Assembly: GCF_000702505.1 (NCBI RefSeq)
Contig: NZ_JNIM01000001.1
Span: forward strand, 868,001-932,000
Source of the DNA: Thermogemmatispora carboxidivorans
GTDB taxonomy: Bacteria; Chloroflexota; Ktedonobacteria; Ktedonobacterales; Ktedonobacteraceae
Length of the DNA stretch: 64,000 bases
Direction of reading: 5' to 3'
Positions 53,576 to 62,626 of the stretch are shown here, one piece after another. The notes under the pieces are model-generated. The model did not search any database. It had not been told where the DNA came from and saw nothing but the letters and a program-made list of their open reading frames with translations. A program made the position numbers and the translations under genes. Each line of letters opens with the position of its first letter. Positions within the stretch are counted from its first letter, which is position 1.

Positions 53576-53878
53576 AGATGGCTCCAGTCCGTCCGGTTGC
53601 GTCGGGTTGGGTCGGGTCGCTCAGTCGGGGATGGCTCGGCACCCACGGATCTGCGGTTTGCCCCATACACCTGTATAGCTCGCCAGGGGCTTGCCTGGCG
53701 AGAACCCGCCTCGTGGTGTGGTGCACAGCTTCCAGCAGAAGCCGTTTGGCTTCTACCACAGCGGAGTGTCACACGGTAATGGTACGTCATCTAGATAGGC
53801 TTGTCAACCGTAGTGCAGCCAGGCTCGGAAGGACAGAAGCCCCCTCCCGAGCCGCTTGAGAGCAAACAGACAGATTTT
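53576..53878. other. nadK upstream region with two perfect hairpins
   Basis: No gene seen. CTCGCCAGG/CCTGGCGAG (53679-53687, 53694-53702) and AGAAGCC/GGCTTCT (53737-53743, 53748-53754) are exact stems with loops of six and four bases. Neither is followed by a T-run on either strand. They may be terminating or stabilising structures of the DUF929 transcript, or part of the nadK leader. Confidence 0.45.
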
Positions 53879-55060
53879 CTAGTTCATCCGGTGGCCGTTG
53901 CGCAGGCGGCTGCTGCTCTCTGGTGGCAAGCCCTCGCTGAGTGAAGTCAGGTTGACTGCCAGGGAAGCGCTATGGGCCAGAGCTACCCGCGGAAGCTGCT
54001 TCTCAATCGCCTGAATAAACGAGGCCTTACAGACGCTGGCCGGTTGATCGTTGGTAGCCACGCAGATCCCTGCCGTCAAATAGTTCGCCACGCCCAGGAT
54101 ACTCTTCGAAATGGACGTGCTTGAATTGGTGATCTGAATCGCGATATCCTTCTGCGAAAGGCCGCTGAGCAACCCCGGGTCAACGGTCTGGCCTTGTGAC
54201 ATATAGATATTGGCGATATCCAGGAAAGGGAAACCGCCGCTGGGATTGAGGGCGTTCACCAGTTGTTGCTGCTCCTGGTTGGGGTTCTGCAGGGCCTGCT
54301 GATTGCGGTCTTCGACCTCTAGCGGCACAAAATCAATATAGGAGCTGGTATAGCTGCTGCCGTAGAAGGTGAAGGTGGCCGTATCAGGATAGACATCGCT
54401 ACTCGAAGAGGTCGTCTCTGGGAGGGCGCTGAAGTGGCCAAAGCGGCTCAGAGCAACTACCAGCGACCAGCGTTCCGCGGCGCAATACGGGCAGAACTCT
54501 GCGCCCCAGTAGAAGACCTCGGGCTTGCCGTGGGGGCCGACCAGTCGATCGCGATTCGTGACGGCCTGTAAAGGACTCTTCTGGCCACCGGTGCCGATTT
54601 GCGCCAGCAGATTGGAGTCGACGCTCGTCACCGTCTTCAGGACCTCGGGGTCGGTGCCGCCACGTGCTCCAGAGCTGCTGTGCTGCTGAGAGAGGACAAT
54701 GAAACCTCCTATGATGGCCAGCACGACAATCAAGGCCCCGGCGACGATCAGCCAGCGCGTTCGCCCACTGACGCGCCTGCGTGTGTAGCGGCGCTGGGGC
54801 TGACGGGCCGTGCTACTCGGGCGGCTGCTTACTTCCGGGCGGGTGGTATTGCGCGCTGTGGCGGTGCTGACGCTCTTGGGAGAGGTTCCCGCTGTGCTTG
54901 CCGAACTCGAAGCAGCGTTCCCGCTCTGGGCTCCCCCTGCCGCTGCGCCACTGGCGCTCTGTGGACTGCGGCTCTGCAGCTGGGCCTGGGCCTGAATTTG
55001 CGCCCGTCGCTGGACTGCGGAGGAGCTGCTGCCGCTATGTTTCTTGCGCTTTTTGGCCAT
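53879..55060 (-). CDS. membrane-anchored DUF929 thioredoxin-like protein
   Basis: A 393-residue protein with a basic start (MAKKRKKH), a 90-residue Ser/Ala/Thr/Gln low-complexity region, one transmembrane helix at about 103-124, and an extracytoplasmic DUF929 domain. WGAEFCPYC (CPYC at 190-193) is a thioredoxin-type redox motif, followed by a second pair of Cys in [18 protein letters not shown]. The N-terminus would be cytoplasmic and disordered, and the domain outside, where it might form or reduce disulfides. Related proteins are known from archaea and Chloroflexota, with no firm function. AGGAAA precedes the ATG; an extended -10 lies about 80 bases upstream. A single-gene unit. Confidence 0.82.
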   Translation of the reverse strand: MAKKRKKHSGSSSSAVQRRAQIQAQAQLQSRSPQSASGAAAGGAQSGNAASSSASTAGTSPKSVSTATARNTTRPEVSSRPSSTARQPQRRYTRRRVSGRTRWLIVAGALIVVLAIIGGFIVLSQQHSSSGARGGTDPEVLKTVTSVDSNLLAQIGTGGQKSPLQAVTNRDRLVGPHGKPEVFYWGAEFCPYCAAERWSLVVALSRFGHFSALPETTSSSSDVYPDTATFTFYGSSYTSSYIDFVPLEVEDRNQQALQNPNQEQQQLVNALNPSGGFPFLDIANIYMSQGQTVDPGLLSGLSQKDIAIQITNSSTSISKSILGVANYLTAGICVATNDQPASVCKASFIQAIEKQLPRVALAHSASLAVNLTSLSEGLPPESSSRLRNGHRMN

Positions 55061-55135
55061 ACTATTCGTTTCCTATTTAGGAATTGTTGAACCAGGTGAC
55101 TTGAGGAATCGTTTGGCTGCCGGGTATCGCCAGTT

Positions 55136-55144
55136 ATTATAGCA
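55136..55144 (-). promoter_or_regulatory. extended -10 promoter of the DUF929 gene
   Basis: TGC-TATAAT on the minus strand, identical to the metH one. The leader to the ATG at 55060 would be about 68 bases. Confidence 0.6.
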
Positions 55145-55261
55145 CGGGGCCTTTGAATGGAACAGGGCATGAGTGCTGAGCCATCATGCATGGCTGGCTG
55201 CGGGGGAGGAGGCCACCAGCCAGCCTGAGCCGGGCCGAACCGGGCCATTAGCCGGAGGGGA

Positions 55262-56860
55262 TCAGCTTCCTGAGCCGGAACGGGGCGTCTCCGGGCTACC
55301 GGCTGCGCGGGTCTGCAGATACTCGCGTGCCAGCCAGAGGGCCTCTTCCTTCGAGTGGATACGCTCCTCGGCGCGCGCCTCTGCGATGACTTCGAGCAGC
55401 TCGCCGATCAGCGGACCTGGCTCCAATCCCAGACGGCGCATCAGCTCGTGACCCGTCAGCAGGCGCGTTGGCAGAAAACGCTCGCGCTCATGGAGATAGC
55501 TGCGCAGCAGCAGCGCTACACAGGCAAGGTGTGCTTCCCAGGCGCCGGTGGGGCGCCGGCCATAGCCGGGGCCGTAGGTGGCCAGATGGTCGGCCAGCGA
55601 GAAAAGGGACACATGCAGTCCCTGCACGCCCAGATCGACAAAGTAGCGGCGAATAGCGCGCGGCGTCACCATCTCTTGCTGGGCGAGCTGGCCGGGACGC
55701 ATGTGATGGAGCGTCACCAGGCGCACCAGATGGCGATCATGACCGCTGGCGCTCAGGCGCTTCATCGCCTCCTCGGCGAGCGGTACACCGGCTTGCTGGT
55801 GGCCGTAGAAATGGCTCACTCCTTGCTCATCGTAGCTCAGGGTGACAGGCTTGCCGATATCGTGCAAGAGAGCGGCCAGCTTCAGAGCTGGCTTTGTCAG
55901 CTCGGAGAGAAACAGCAGGTTCTGATGGCTCGCCTCGGCTAGCAGCGTGCGCAGCTCGGCGATCTTCTCCGCCTGCTCAGGGGCCAGCAGGAGCGGCTGG
56001 CACCAGGAAGCGCAGGACAGCCCGTCCAGTAACAGCGGCTCGGGAGACAAGACGCGGGCCACTGCCTCCAGGGCGCTCACAGTCTCTAACGAGTGCTCAA
56101 AAACGTCCCAATGATGGGGGGGTGGCTGTGGCATGCCTCGGGCCGAGGCCAGCTCTGGGATCAGGACCGTGAGCAGGCCGTAGTGATCGAGCAGACGCAA
56201 GCTGCTGGTGCCATCCTCCTGTCCCAGCAGCTGGTACAGCTCGCCGTGGAGGCGCTCAGCCACCTCGGTGGCTAACAGCCCGGCGTCGCGGCGGATGAGG
56301 GCTTCGGTCGTTGGCTCGATCCGCAGGCTGTAGCGGCGTGAAAGGCGAATGGCGCGCAGCAGACGCACCGGGTGGCTGCGAAAGACCTCCTCATTGACTA
56401 CCCGCAGCAGACGAGCCTGAGCATCGGCCAGGCCACCGCAAGGATCGGTCCACGGCAGGGAGAGCAGAGCAGAAGGAGAGGGCAGACTCAGGAGGGCGTC
56501 CAGGGGCAGCGCCAGCGCATTCACTGTAAAATCACGCTGGCACAGGTCTTCTTCAATGCTGGCACCCGCCAGCGGGGCCACGTCGAGCGTCCACTCGCCT
56601 GCTGGCTTGCGTACCACGACCCGGCTGGCTTTTTCATGCATATGGGCATAATAGCCGCCGAGGGCATCGGCCAGCTGGCGCGCCAACAGCGGCGCCTCGC
56701 CAGCGACGACCAGATCCCAATCGACTATGGGTAGGCCCAGCAACAGGTTGCGCACGGCTCCGCCTACCAGATACACCTGAGTCTGGTGCCGCTCTGCAAA
56801 GAAGCGCGCTACTTGCTGCAGTAACTCGTAGGTTCCTTGCTCTAAAAAAGGCACCGACAT
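55262..56860 (-). CDS. CCA tRNA nucleotidyltransferase, HD-domain type
   Basis: A class II tRNA nucleotidyltransferase/poly(A) polymerase-family protein, 532 residues. GGAVRN (33-38) is the family GGxVRD with Asn in the last position, and the metal-binding pair is DWD (Asp47, Asp49). RVVVRKPAGEWTLDVAPL and RDFTVNALALPLD are motifs B and C; the RNA-binding head follows. A complete HD phosphohydrolase domain (LAALLHDIGKPVTL ... HHMRP) occurs in the C-terminal half, as in E. coli-type CCA enzymes. It either adds CCA to tRNA or acts as a poly(A) polymerase. GGGAGAG precedes the ATG. Divergent from cas6 across an AT-rich promoter region. Confidence 0.9.
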   Translation of the reverse strand: MSVPFLEQGTYELLQQVARFFAERHQTQVYLVGGAVRNLLLGLPIVDWDLVVAGEAPLLARQLADALGGYYAHMHEKASRVVVRKPAGEWTLDVAPLAGASIEEDLCQRDFTVNALALPLDALLSLPSPSALLSLPWTDPCGGLADAQARLLRVVNEEVFRSHPVRLLRAIRLSRRYSLRIEPTTEALIRRDAGLLATEVAERLHGELYQLLGQEDGTSSLRLLDHYGLLTVLIPELASARGMPQPPPHHWDVFEHSLETVSALEAVARVLSPEPLLLDGLSCASWCQPLLLAPEQAEKIAELRTLLAEASHQNLLFLSELTKPALKLAALLHDIGKPVTLSYDEQGVSHFYGHQQAGVPLAEEAMKRLSASGHDRHLVRLVTLHHMRPGQLAQQEMVTPRAIRRYFVDLGVQGLHVSLFSLADHLATYGPGYGRRPTGAWEAHLACVALLLRSYLHERERFLPTRLLTGHELMRRLGLEPGPLIGELLEVIAEARAEERIHSKEEALWLAREYLQTRAAGSPETPRSGSGS

Positions 56861-56980
56861 CTCTCTCCCTGCTCATTAGATCGGGGTGGAACTGCCTGGG
56901 CGCGGAAAAAGGAGCTTCTCCCCGTCCCGTCTGCAGCCACCTTTCCTACTCCTACTGGACAAGAGGTTATACATATTTTA

Positions 56981-56989
56981 TGCTAACAT
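56981..56989 (+). promoter_or_regulatory. extended -10 candidate of cas6
   Basis: TGC-TAACAT on the plus strand inside an AT-rich stretch, about 70 bases before the cas6 ATG. On the other strand TATAAC (56973-56968) could serve the CCA gene. Confidence 0.4.
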
Positions 56990-57058
56990 ACAGTTGTGGC
57001 AGTTGCAACCATTAACCTATGGTACATCTACATATGAGAGTTCTCGGAAGGGGCGAGC

Positions 57059-58069
57059 ATGGAAACCACAGCTCTCGTATCGCCGAGCAGCTTCAAAGCT
57101 GATCTTTATGCTCTGCATCTGCGATTGCGGCCATTGCAGCCAGGGACCTTAATGCCATTTTCGGGAGAACTGGTGCATGGGGCCTGGCTCGAATGGCTGC
57201 GTGGTGCAGCCCCCGATGTCTCTGCACGCCTCCACGAAGGAAACAAGCGTCGCCTCTTCACCTGCTCCAGTCTGCAATTTCCGCTGCCGCCGGTCCAGGT
57301 CAGAGAGGCGGAGCGCAACAATCGACACCTCCCGCTCAGCCCAGAGAAGACCTATATCATCCGCATTACCTTGCTGCTCGGTGAGCTGTTCCCGCATTTC
57401 TACAAGGCTCTGATCCAATTCAATCACTTTAGTGGAAATCTGCGCCATTCGCCTTTCATGCAGATTGGGCGGCAGGTCTTTTTGCTGGAAGAGGTCATTG
57501 CCAGCCCTGACGACCCTGCACGCTGGACGGGTTTTACCACCTTTCGTGAGCTTGCTGCGCAAGCGGCCTTGTTGCAGCCCGCACGCTGCGAACGCATGAC
57601 TTTAGAATTTGATTCGCTCACAACCTTTAACTGGATCAATACACGCAACAAAGTCTATGGCAACTATTATGCCCTTCTTCCGTTGCCGCGCTACCTTTTC
57701 CCTGGACTGGCCAAGCGCTGGCAAGAGCTGGTTGCTCAGGAGCCGGAAACGCGCGAGCTGGCCGCGCTGGTTCAGCCTGAGCTGATCGAAGAGTATATTC
57801 TTGACGATGGTGTGATCATCGACGACTATGATCTGCGACCGCATCAGGTGCATTTCTCTACGCATGTTCAGTCGGGCTTTATCGGACGATGCGTCTATCG
57901 CCTCCGCGGGCCTGATCCACCACCGGCATCTGGGTCATCGTCGGCGGCATCGGCGGCAGGGCCTGCTCTGACGGTACGGCAGCAGCTCTGGCTTCTTGCC
58001 TATCTGGCTTTCTACTCTGGTGTAGGGTACAAAACGCCTATGGGCATGGGGCGAGTGCGCCCTCTGTAG
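57059..58069 (+). CDS. cas6: CRISPR-associated endoribonuclease Cas6
   Basis: A 336-residue RAMP-type endoribonuclease that cuts CRISPR precursor RNA within repeats. The N-terminus (LRLRPLQPGTLMPFSGELVHGAWLEWL) and the C-terminal end (FIGRCVY ... LAYLAFYSGVGYKTPMGMG, about 319-332) match the Cas6 double ferredoxin fold and its glycine-rich loop closely. A low-complexity Pro/Ser/Ala insert (about 283-305) interrupts the last domain just before this loop. No other cas gene and no repeat-spacer array is found in the window, so it is a stand-alone cas6 that could act in trans on arrays elsewhere. GGAAGGGG lies close before the ATG. It is followed by the FHA-PrsW gene in the same direction. Confidence 0.9.
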   Translation: METTALVSPSSFKADLYALHLRLRPLQPGTLMPFSGELVHGAWLEWLRGAAPDVSARLHEGNKRRLFTCSSLQFPLPPVQVREAERNNRHLPLSPEKTYIIRITLLLGELFPHFYKALIQFNHFSGNLRHSPFMQIGRQVFLLEEVIASPDDPARWTGFTTFRELAAQAALLQPARCERMTLEFDSLTTFNWINTRNKVYGNYYALLPLPRYLFPGLAKRWQELVAQEPETRELAALVQPELIEEYILDDGVIIDDYDLRPHQVHFSTHVQSGFIGRCVYRLRGPDPPPASGSSSAASAAGPALTVRQQLWLLAYLAFYSGVGYKTPMGMGRVRPL

Positions 58070-58183
58070 GGAGGAAAGCGCTTTACAGAATGTAAGCCCT
58101 GACGCCGCTCTCGGTTCGTCGTCTGTGCGTGGCGGGAGTGTCATCCTGGCGACCAGGTGGCCTTACTCTCCCTGTGCTTTCTA

Positions 58184-58192
58184 TGCTACCAT
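58184..58192 (+). promoter_or_regulatory. extended -10 candidate of FHA-PrsW gene
   Basis: TGC-TACCAT on the plus strand, followed at once by TATATAG. It lies 64 bases before an in-frame GTG (58248) and 122 before the preferred ATG (58314). The same TAC-CAT variant occurs at 544-552. Confidence 0.35.
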
Positions 58193-58313
58193 TATATAGC
58201 AGCGACGCGGCCTGAGCGGAGTGCGCGGCCCATCCAAGGCGTAGTACGTGGGCAAAACATACAGAGCGCGTACTGACGATCAACACAGCTATTGCCCCAG
58301 GAACGTATGGACA

Positions 58314-60140
58314 ATGAGCCAGAGCTATGGTGTGCTACGGGTGGTGTGCATGCCCCAGCTTCAACCCCCGACGGCGCGGGGTTGGGCCGTACGTACGCGC
58401 TCTCCTGCCGCCTGGTTGCCTGATGAGCAGCTAGTGCATGTACTGACGAGGCGAGAGACCAGTATAGGGCGGGCTCTCAGCAACGACGTTGTCCTGATGG
58501 ATCTTGCAGTCTCGCGCGAGCATGCGCGGGTAGTGCTCGATAGCGATGGTTGCTGGTACATTATCAACCTGACGCCCCACAACGTGATTCGGGTCAACGG
58601 GCAAGCCATTCCCTCGCATGTACCTTTCCCCCTGCGTTCTCAGGATATCATCGTCTTAGGTAGCACGATGCTCCAATTCCTGGCTCCCCATGTGGCGTGC
58701 ATTGGAGGGAGCGAAGAGCGGGCGGAGCAAATAGACACCCACTTTGCTGAGCAGGTTACGCAGCTGCTGCCGAGCGTATCGTCCCAGAGAGTCCTACCTG
58801 GGCCAGGTCCTTCTATTCCGCCCACCCTGCCGCCGGGCGAGGGAGGAATGACGGCCTTCGGTCCTTGGGCCGAGGAGGAGAGTGAAGAGGAGGACCTGCT
58901 TGGGGCAGGCATTACCATGCAATTTGCCCTCTCGCCGCGCCTGGGGAGGCGTATGCGCTGGCTCATGGCCGGCGTTGGACTCAGCATCCTTGCCATCTGT
59001 GCCCTTATGACCCTCATCCTCAACAGTTTCATCGGCATCAATGCCCTGACGCAGAATGGCGCTTCCAGTCTATTGGCGGCTCTCACCATTCCGCTCATTC
59101 CCGCTCTCGCGACCCTCCTGCTTGTCAACTTTATCGACCGGTTCGAGAGAGAACCGTGGTATCTTCGCCTGGCTACCTTTCTCTGGGGGATGGTGATAGC
59201 CATTCCCACCGCCTTCTTTATTGAGCGTCTGATCGATAGTGTGCTGCTCAACCTCTTGGAGCCGGGCACGAGTACGGTGCTGCGCTCGGCCTTGCAGGCT
59301 CTCAATGCCGGTGTCACTGAAGAGACCGTCAAGGGGCTGGGCCTGCTCCTGCTCTTCCTGGTCCTGCGCGACCAGTTTGACAACATCACAGACGGCATTG
59401 TCTACTCGGCCATGATCGGGGCCGGCTTTGCCCTGGTAGAGAATTTCAGCTATTTCGCCAGTGGTTATCGCAACTCGCTGGTCTTTCTCATTATCTACCG
59501 TGTTGTCCTGGGCTGGTTGGGGCATCCGACCTTTACCGCCTGTTTTGGTGCGATGCTGGGCTACACGCGCCACACGCGCTCACGCTGGCAACAGGTGATC
59601 ACTCCCTTGCTAGGCTACATCATGGCCGTCATGCTGCACAGCTTTTTCGATTTTGTGGACATTCAGGCTGGCGTGGAGGTTCAAGCGAATCCTGGCAATA
59701 CGCACGTGGCCATGTTAGCGCTGGTGGCAATCATCTGTGACTATATTCCCCCTTTCCTTGTCCAGATGATGCTCCTCTATCTACTGATCCGCTCGCTAGC
59801 CCAGGAGGCGGCCATCATCCGCGAGTTTCTGGCTTCCGAAGTGAGCAATGGCGTGGTCACGGTCGACGAGTATGCCCTGTTGCAGCACTCCTTTCAGCGC
59901 ACGCACCAGGAGCGTCAGGCCCTCTGGCATTACGGTTTCAGGCATTGGCTGCGGGTCAAGGCTCTCTATCAAGCGGAGATCGGCCTGGCCTTTCGCAAGT
60001 GGCATGTGAGCATGGGCGACAGCCAAAAAAACGGCTATCTGCGCCAGCCGGAAGATGTCTATCGGGAGCGCATTCGCCGTTTGCGTCAGGAAATTCGCGC
60101 GTTTGAGGAGCAAGAGCGAGCGAGGCGACGGGGGACCTGA
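58314..60140 (+). CDS. FHA domain fused to PrsW-type intramembrane protease
   Basis: A 608-residue fusion. An N-terminal forkhead-associated domain (about 40-130) has the phosphothreonine-binding pattern: RRETSIGRALSNDVVLMDLAVSREHARVVLD, WYIINLTPHNVIRVNG. A Pro/Glu linker leads to about eight membrane helices with the PrsW motifs EExxK (Glu336, Glu337, Lys340 in VTEETVKGLG), FALVEN (372-377) and LHSFFD (His442, Asp446). PrsW is the glutamic intramembrane protease that begins anti-sigma factor cleavage in Bacillus. A cytoplasmic helical tail follows. FHA binding to a phosphorylated partner could couple Ser/Thr kinase signals to protease activity; a WD40 kinase is in this window, but no link is proven. 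Start ATG 58314 is uncertain versus GTG 58248. Confidence 0.85.
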   Translation: MSQSYGVLRVVCMPQLQPPTARGWAVRTRSPAAWLPDEQLVHVLTRRETSIGRALSNDVVLMDLAVSREHARVVLDSDGCWYIINLTPHNVIRVNGQAIPSHVPFPLRSQDIIVLGSTMLQFLAPHVACIGGSEERAEQIDTHFAEQVTQLLPSVSSQRVLPGPGPSIPPTLPPGEGGMTAFGPWAEEESEEEDLLGAGITMQFALSPRLGRRMRWLMAGVGLSILAICALMTLILNSFIGINALTQNGASSLLAALTIPLIPALATLLLVNFIDRFEREPWYLRLATFLWGMVIAIPTAFFIERLIDSVLLNLLEPGTSTVLRSALQALNAGVTEETVKGLGLLLLFLVLRDQFDNITDGIVYSAMIGAGFALVENFSYFASGYRNSLVFLIIYRVVLGWLGHPTFTACFGAMLGYTRHTRSRWQQVITPLLGYIMAVMLHSFFDFVDIQAGVEVQANPGNTHVAMLALVAIICDYIPPFLVQMMLLYLLIRSLAQEAAIIREFLASEVSNGVVTVDEYALLQHSFQRTHQERQALWHYGFRHWLRVKALYQAEIGLAFRKWHVSMGDSQKNGYLRQPEDVYRERIRRLRQEIRAFEEQERARRRGT

Positions 60141-60167
60141 GCCGTCTATTCTCGCAGCGGAGCGCTT

Positions 60168-60176
60168 TGTGGTACA
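60168..60176 (+). promoter_or_regulatory. extended -10 promoter of the dehydrogenase operon
   Basis: TGG-TACACT on the plus strand, about 220 bases before the E1alpha start. The intervening leader holds no gene and no structure I can name. Confidence 0.4.
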
Positions 60177-60393
60177 CTTATGGGGGGCAGGCGCGTCCAT
60201 CACCACGGCCAGATAAGCAGACGAGCTGCCTGCCGCTGTCCAGCGGTGGGAAGGATGGCGAAACCGTTTCTGGTGGAGCCAGGCTAGATGCTGGTCGTTG
60301 GAGATGCCCGTTGTCGGCCATACAGACAGACGCTCACTCCCTCGTCAGGCAGGGATCAGGCGATCACGATGCGGAGGAGTATCCCAGAAGATC

Positions 60394-61488
60394 ATGAACG
60401 AAGCGGAGCGGGCTGACCTGCTGTTGCAGATCTATTATTATATGCGCCTCACCCGCGCAATGGAGGATCGTACGCGCACGCTCTTTCTCCAGGGGCGGAT
60501 TGTCGGCGGAGTCTATACGGCGCAGGGTCATGAGGCGACGACCGTCGGGGCGGCGATGACGCTGCGCGATGGGGACTGCATTGTACCGCAGCACCGGGAT
60601 CTGGGCATGCATCTGGTACGGGGAGTCTCGCCACGCGCTGTGATGTGCCAGTGGTTGGCACGCGGCAATGCTCCGACGCTGGGACGTGACGGCCAATTGC
60701 ACATTGGCGATATGCATCATGGGGTCGTCCCAATGATCAGTATGCTGGGCGAGTCGCTGCCGGTAGCCTGCGGTGTCGCCCTCGTCATGAAGATGCGCCG
60801 CCGTTCGACGGTGGTGCTGGCCAGCTGTGGCGATGGGGCGACCAGTACCGGAGCCTTTCACGAGGCCCTCAATTTTGCTGCTGTGCAGCGGTTGCCTGTC
60901 GTCTTTCTGATCGAGAACAATGGCTATGCCTATTCGACGCCGAACGCCAAGCAGTTTGCCATCGAGCAGCTTGCGCAGCGGGCGGGGGCCTATGGTATGC
61001 CCGGCGAGAGTGTCGATGGCAATGACGTGCTGGCGGTGATGGAGGCTGTCGGGCGGGCGGTGGCTCATGCGCGCGGTGGCCGGGGGCCGACGCTCGTCGA
61101 GTGCCGTACGTTCCGTGTCCGGGGCCACTCCGAGGCTGATAAGGCCGACTATGTGCCGCCAGCTCTGCGCGAGGAGTGGCTCGCCAGGGACCCGATCAAG
61201 CGCTTTGAAGACTATTTAACAGCTCAGGGACTGCTGAGCGCAGAGCGCCGCCGGGAGATCGAGGCCCGAGTGCGGGCCGTGGTCGATGACGCCGTGGCCT
61301 TTGCCGAGGCCAGTCCCCCACCCGATCCGGCGACCGTGGCCGACTATGTCTTTGCTCCCGATGGCCCGATCGCTATCGTTGGCGAGCCGGGGGCAGCCGA
61401 TCCGCGCTATGTCAATGCGCTGGATACGCGCACCGGAAGGCCTTTCTGCACGATGAGTCAGGTAGAGGAGGCTGTTACTCAGTTATGA
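60394..61488 (+). CDS. pdhA: 2-oxoacid (pyruvate-type) dehydrogenase E1 alpha subunit
   Basis: Thiamine-diphosphate-dependent E1 component, alpha chain, 364 residues, decarboxylating a 2-oxo acid. The ThDP motif runs from GDG (146-148, SCGDGATSTGAFHEAL) to ENNGYAYS about 30 residues on, and RVRGHSEADKADYVPP with the conserved His is the phosphorylation-loop region. GRIVGGVYTAQGHEATTVGAAM is the typical N-terminal block. The frame is open 32 codons upstream, but ATG at 60394 fits the family; its GGAGGAG is 14 bases away, a rather long spacing. Could be specific for pyruvate, acetoin or branched-chain oxo acids. Its stop overlaps the E1 beta start (ATGA). Confidence 0.88.
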   Translation: MNEAERADLLLQIYYYMRLTRAMEDRTRTLFLQGRIVGGVYTAQGHEATTVGAAMTLRDGDCIVPQHRDLGMHLVRGVSPRAVMCQWLARGNAPTLGRDGQLHIGDMHHGVVPMISMLGESLPVACGVALVMKMRRRSTVVLASCGDGATSTGAFHEALNFAAVQRLPVVFLIENNGYAYSTPNAKQFAIEQLAQRAGAYGMPGESVDGNDVLAVMEAVGRAVAHARGGRGPTLVECRTFRVRGHSEADKADYVPPALREEWLARDPIKRFEDYLTAQGLLSAERRREIEARVRAVVDDAVAFAEASPPPDPATVADYVFAPDGPIAIVGEPGAADPRYVNALDTRTGRPFCTMSQVEEAVTQL

Positions 61489-62468
61489 CTGCGGTAACCT
61501 ATCTGGAAGCGATCAGCCAGGCGATTCGCGAGGAGATGCGGCGTGACGAGTCGGTCTTTCTCCTTGGCGAGGATGTGGCCACCTATGGCGGGGCCTTCAA
61601 GGTGAGCGCCGGCTTCCTGGAGGAGTTCGGCCCGGAGCGGGTGATCGATACGCCAATGTCTGAGACGGCGATCATTGGCTCGGCGGTGGGGGCCGCCCTG
61701 ATGGGAATGCGCCCGATCGCTGAAATGCAGTATATCGATTTTATCACCTGCGGCTTCGATCAAATTGTCAATATGGCCTGTAAGATGTACTGGCGCTCTG
61801 GTATCCCTTTGCCGCTGGTGATCCGTGGTCCTGCGGGCGGCGGCACGCATGGTGGTCCGTTTCATTCGGCCAGTCCGGAAGCCTGGTTCTTCCACACGCC
61901 CGGGATCAAGGTAGTAATGCCGGCCACCACCTATGATGCCAAGGGCCTCCTGAAGGCGGCGATCCGCGATAACAATCCTGTCCTGTATCTGGAGCATAAG
62001 CTGCTCTATCGCCTGCCCGAGCTGCGCGAAGAGCTACCCAGTGAAGACTACATTGTGCCGCTGGGGAAGGCCATTATCCGCCGTCACGGTCGCCATATGA
62101 CGATGCTGACCTATGGGGCAATGGTTCATCAGTGCCTCAAGGCTGCCGAGCAGCTTGCGTCTGAGGATGGCCTGGCGGTCGAAGTGGTCGATTTGCGCAG
62201 CCTGACCCCTCTCGATCGCCAGACCATTAAGGAGTCGGTCATGCGCACCAATAAGGTACTGATTGTCCATGAGGATACGCTGACCGGGGGTGTGGGGGCC
62301 GAGCTGGCAGCCCTGCTGGCCGAGGAGCTGTTTGACTATCTCGACGGCCCAATTATGCGGGTAGCCGCTCCCGATGCTCCCTATCCCTATGCCCCTCCTC
62401 TGGAGATGGCCTATTTGCCTGGCGTCGAGCGCATTGTGGCCGTTGCCCGCCAGCTCGCCGCCTACTAG
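61485..62468 (+). CDS. pdhB: 2-oxoacid dehydrogenase E1 beta subunit
   Basis: The beta chain of the E1 heterotetramer, 327 residues. FLLGEDVATYGGAFKVSAGF, the Glu-containing DTPMSETAIIGSAVGAALMGMRPIAEMQYIDF block (ThDP activating Glu) and the C-terminal transketolase domain with VEVVDLRSLTPLD and VLIVHEDTLTGGVGAELAA are all standard; LVIRGPAGGGTHGGPFHS is the PP-binding loop partner. It starts inside the E1 alpha stop (ATGA overlap). About 158 bases, without a gene, separate it from the E2 gene. Together E1 alpha, beta and E2 form the complex; no E3 lipoamide dehydrogenase is visible before the window ends. Confidence 0.92.
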   Translation: MTAVTYLEAISQAIREEMRRDESVFLLGEDVATYGGAFKVSAGFLEEFGPERVIDTPMSETAIIGSAVGAALMGMRPIAEMQYIDFITCGFDQIVNMACKMYWRSGIPLPLVIRGPAGGGTHGGPFHSASPEAWFFHTPGIKVVMPATTYDAKGLLKAAIRDNNPVLYLEHKLLYRLPELREELPSEDYIVPLGKAIIRRHGRHMTMLTYGAMVHQCLKAAEQLASEDGLAVEVVDLRSLTPLDRQTIKESVMRTNKVLIVHEDTLTGGVGAELAALLAEELFDYLDGPIMRVAAPDAPYPYAPPLEMAYLPGVERIVAVARQLAAY

Positions 62469-62626
62469 CCCGAGGAGATCCGTTCTTCGCCCTTGGGAGC
62501 TAACAGGTGACGCAGTGAGCGGTGAGTGAGTTCGTGAGGCCGGGGAGGCGTAAAAGGAGAAAGGGGGAGCAATTCGCTCGCCTCTGAAAGGAAACCAATG
62601 GAGTAATTGTTTGCGAGGAGTGGACT

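Noticed and set aside
56880..58320. CRISPR array next to cas6
   Set aside because: No regularly spaced direct repeats of 24-40 bases on either side of the gene, nor elsewhere in the window by eye.
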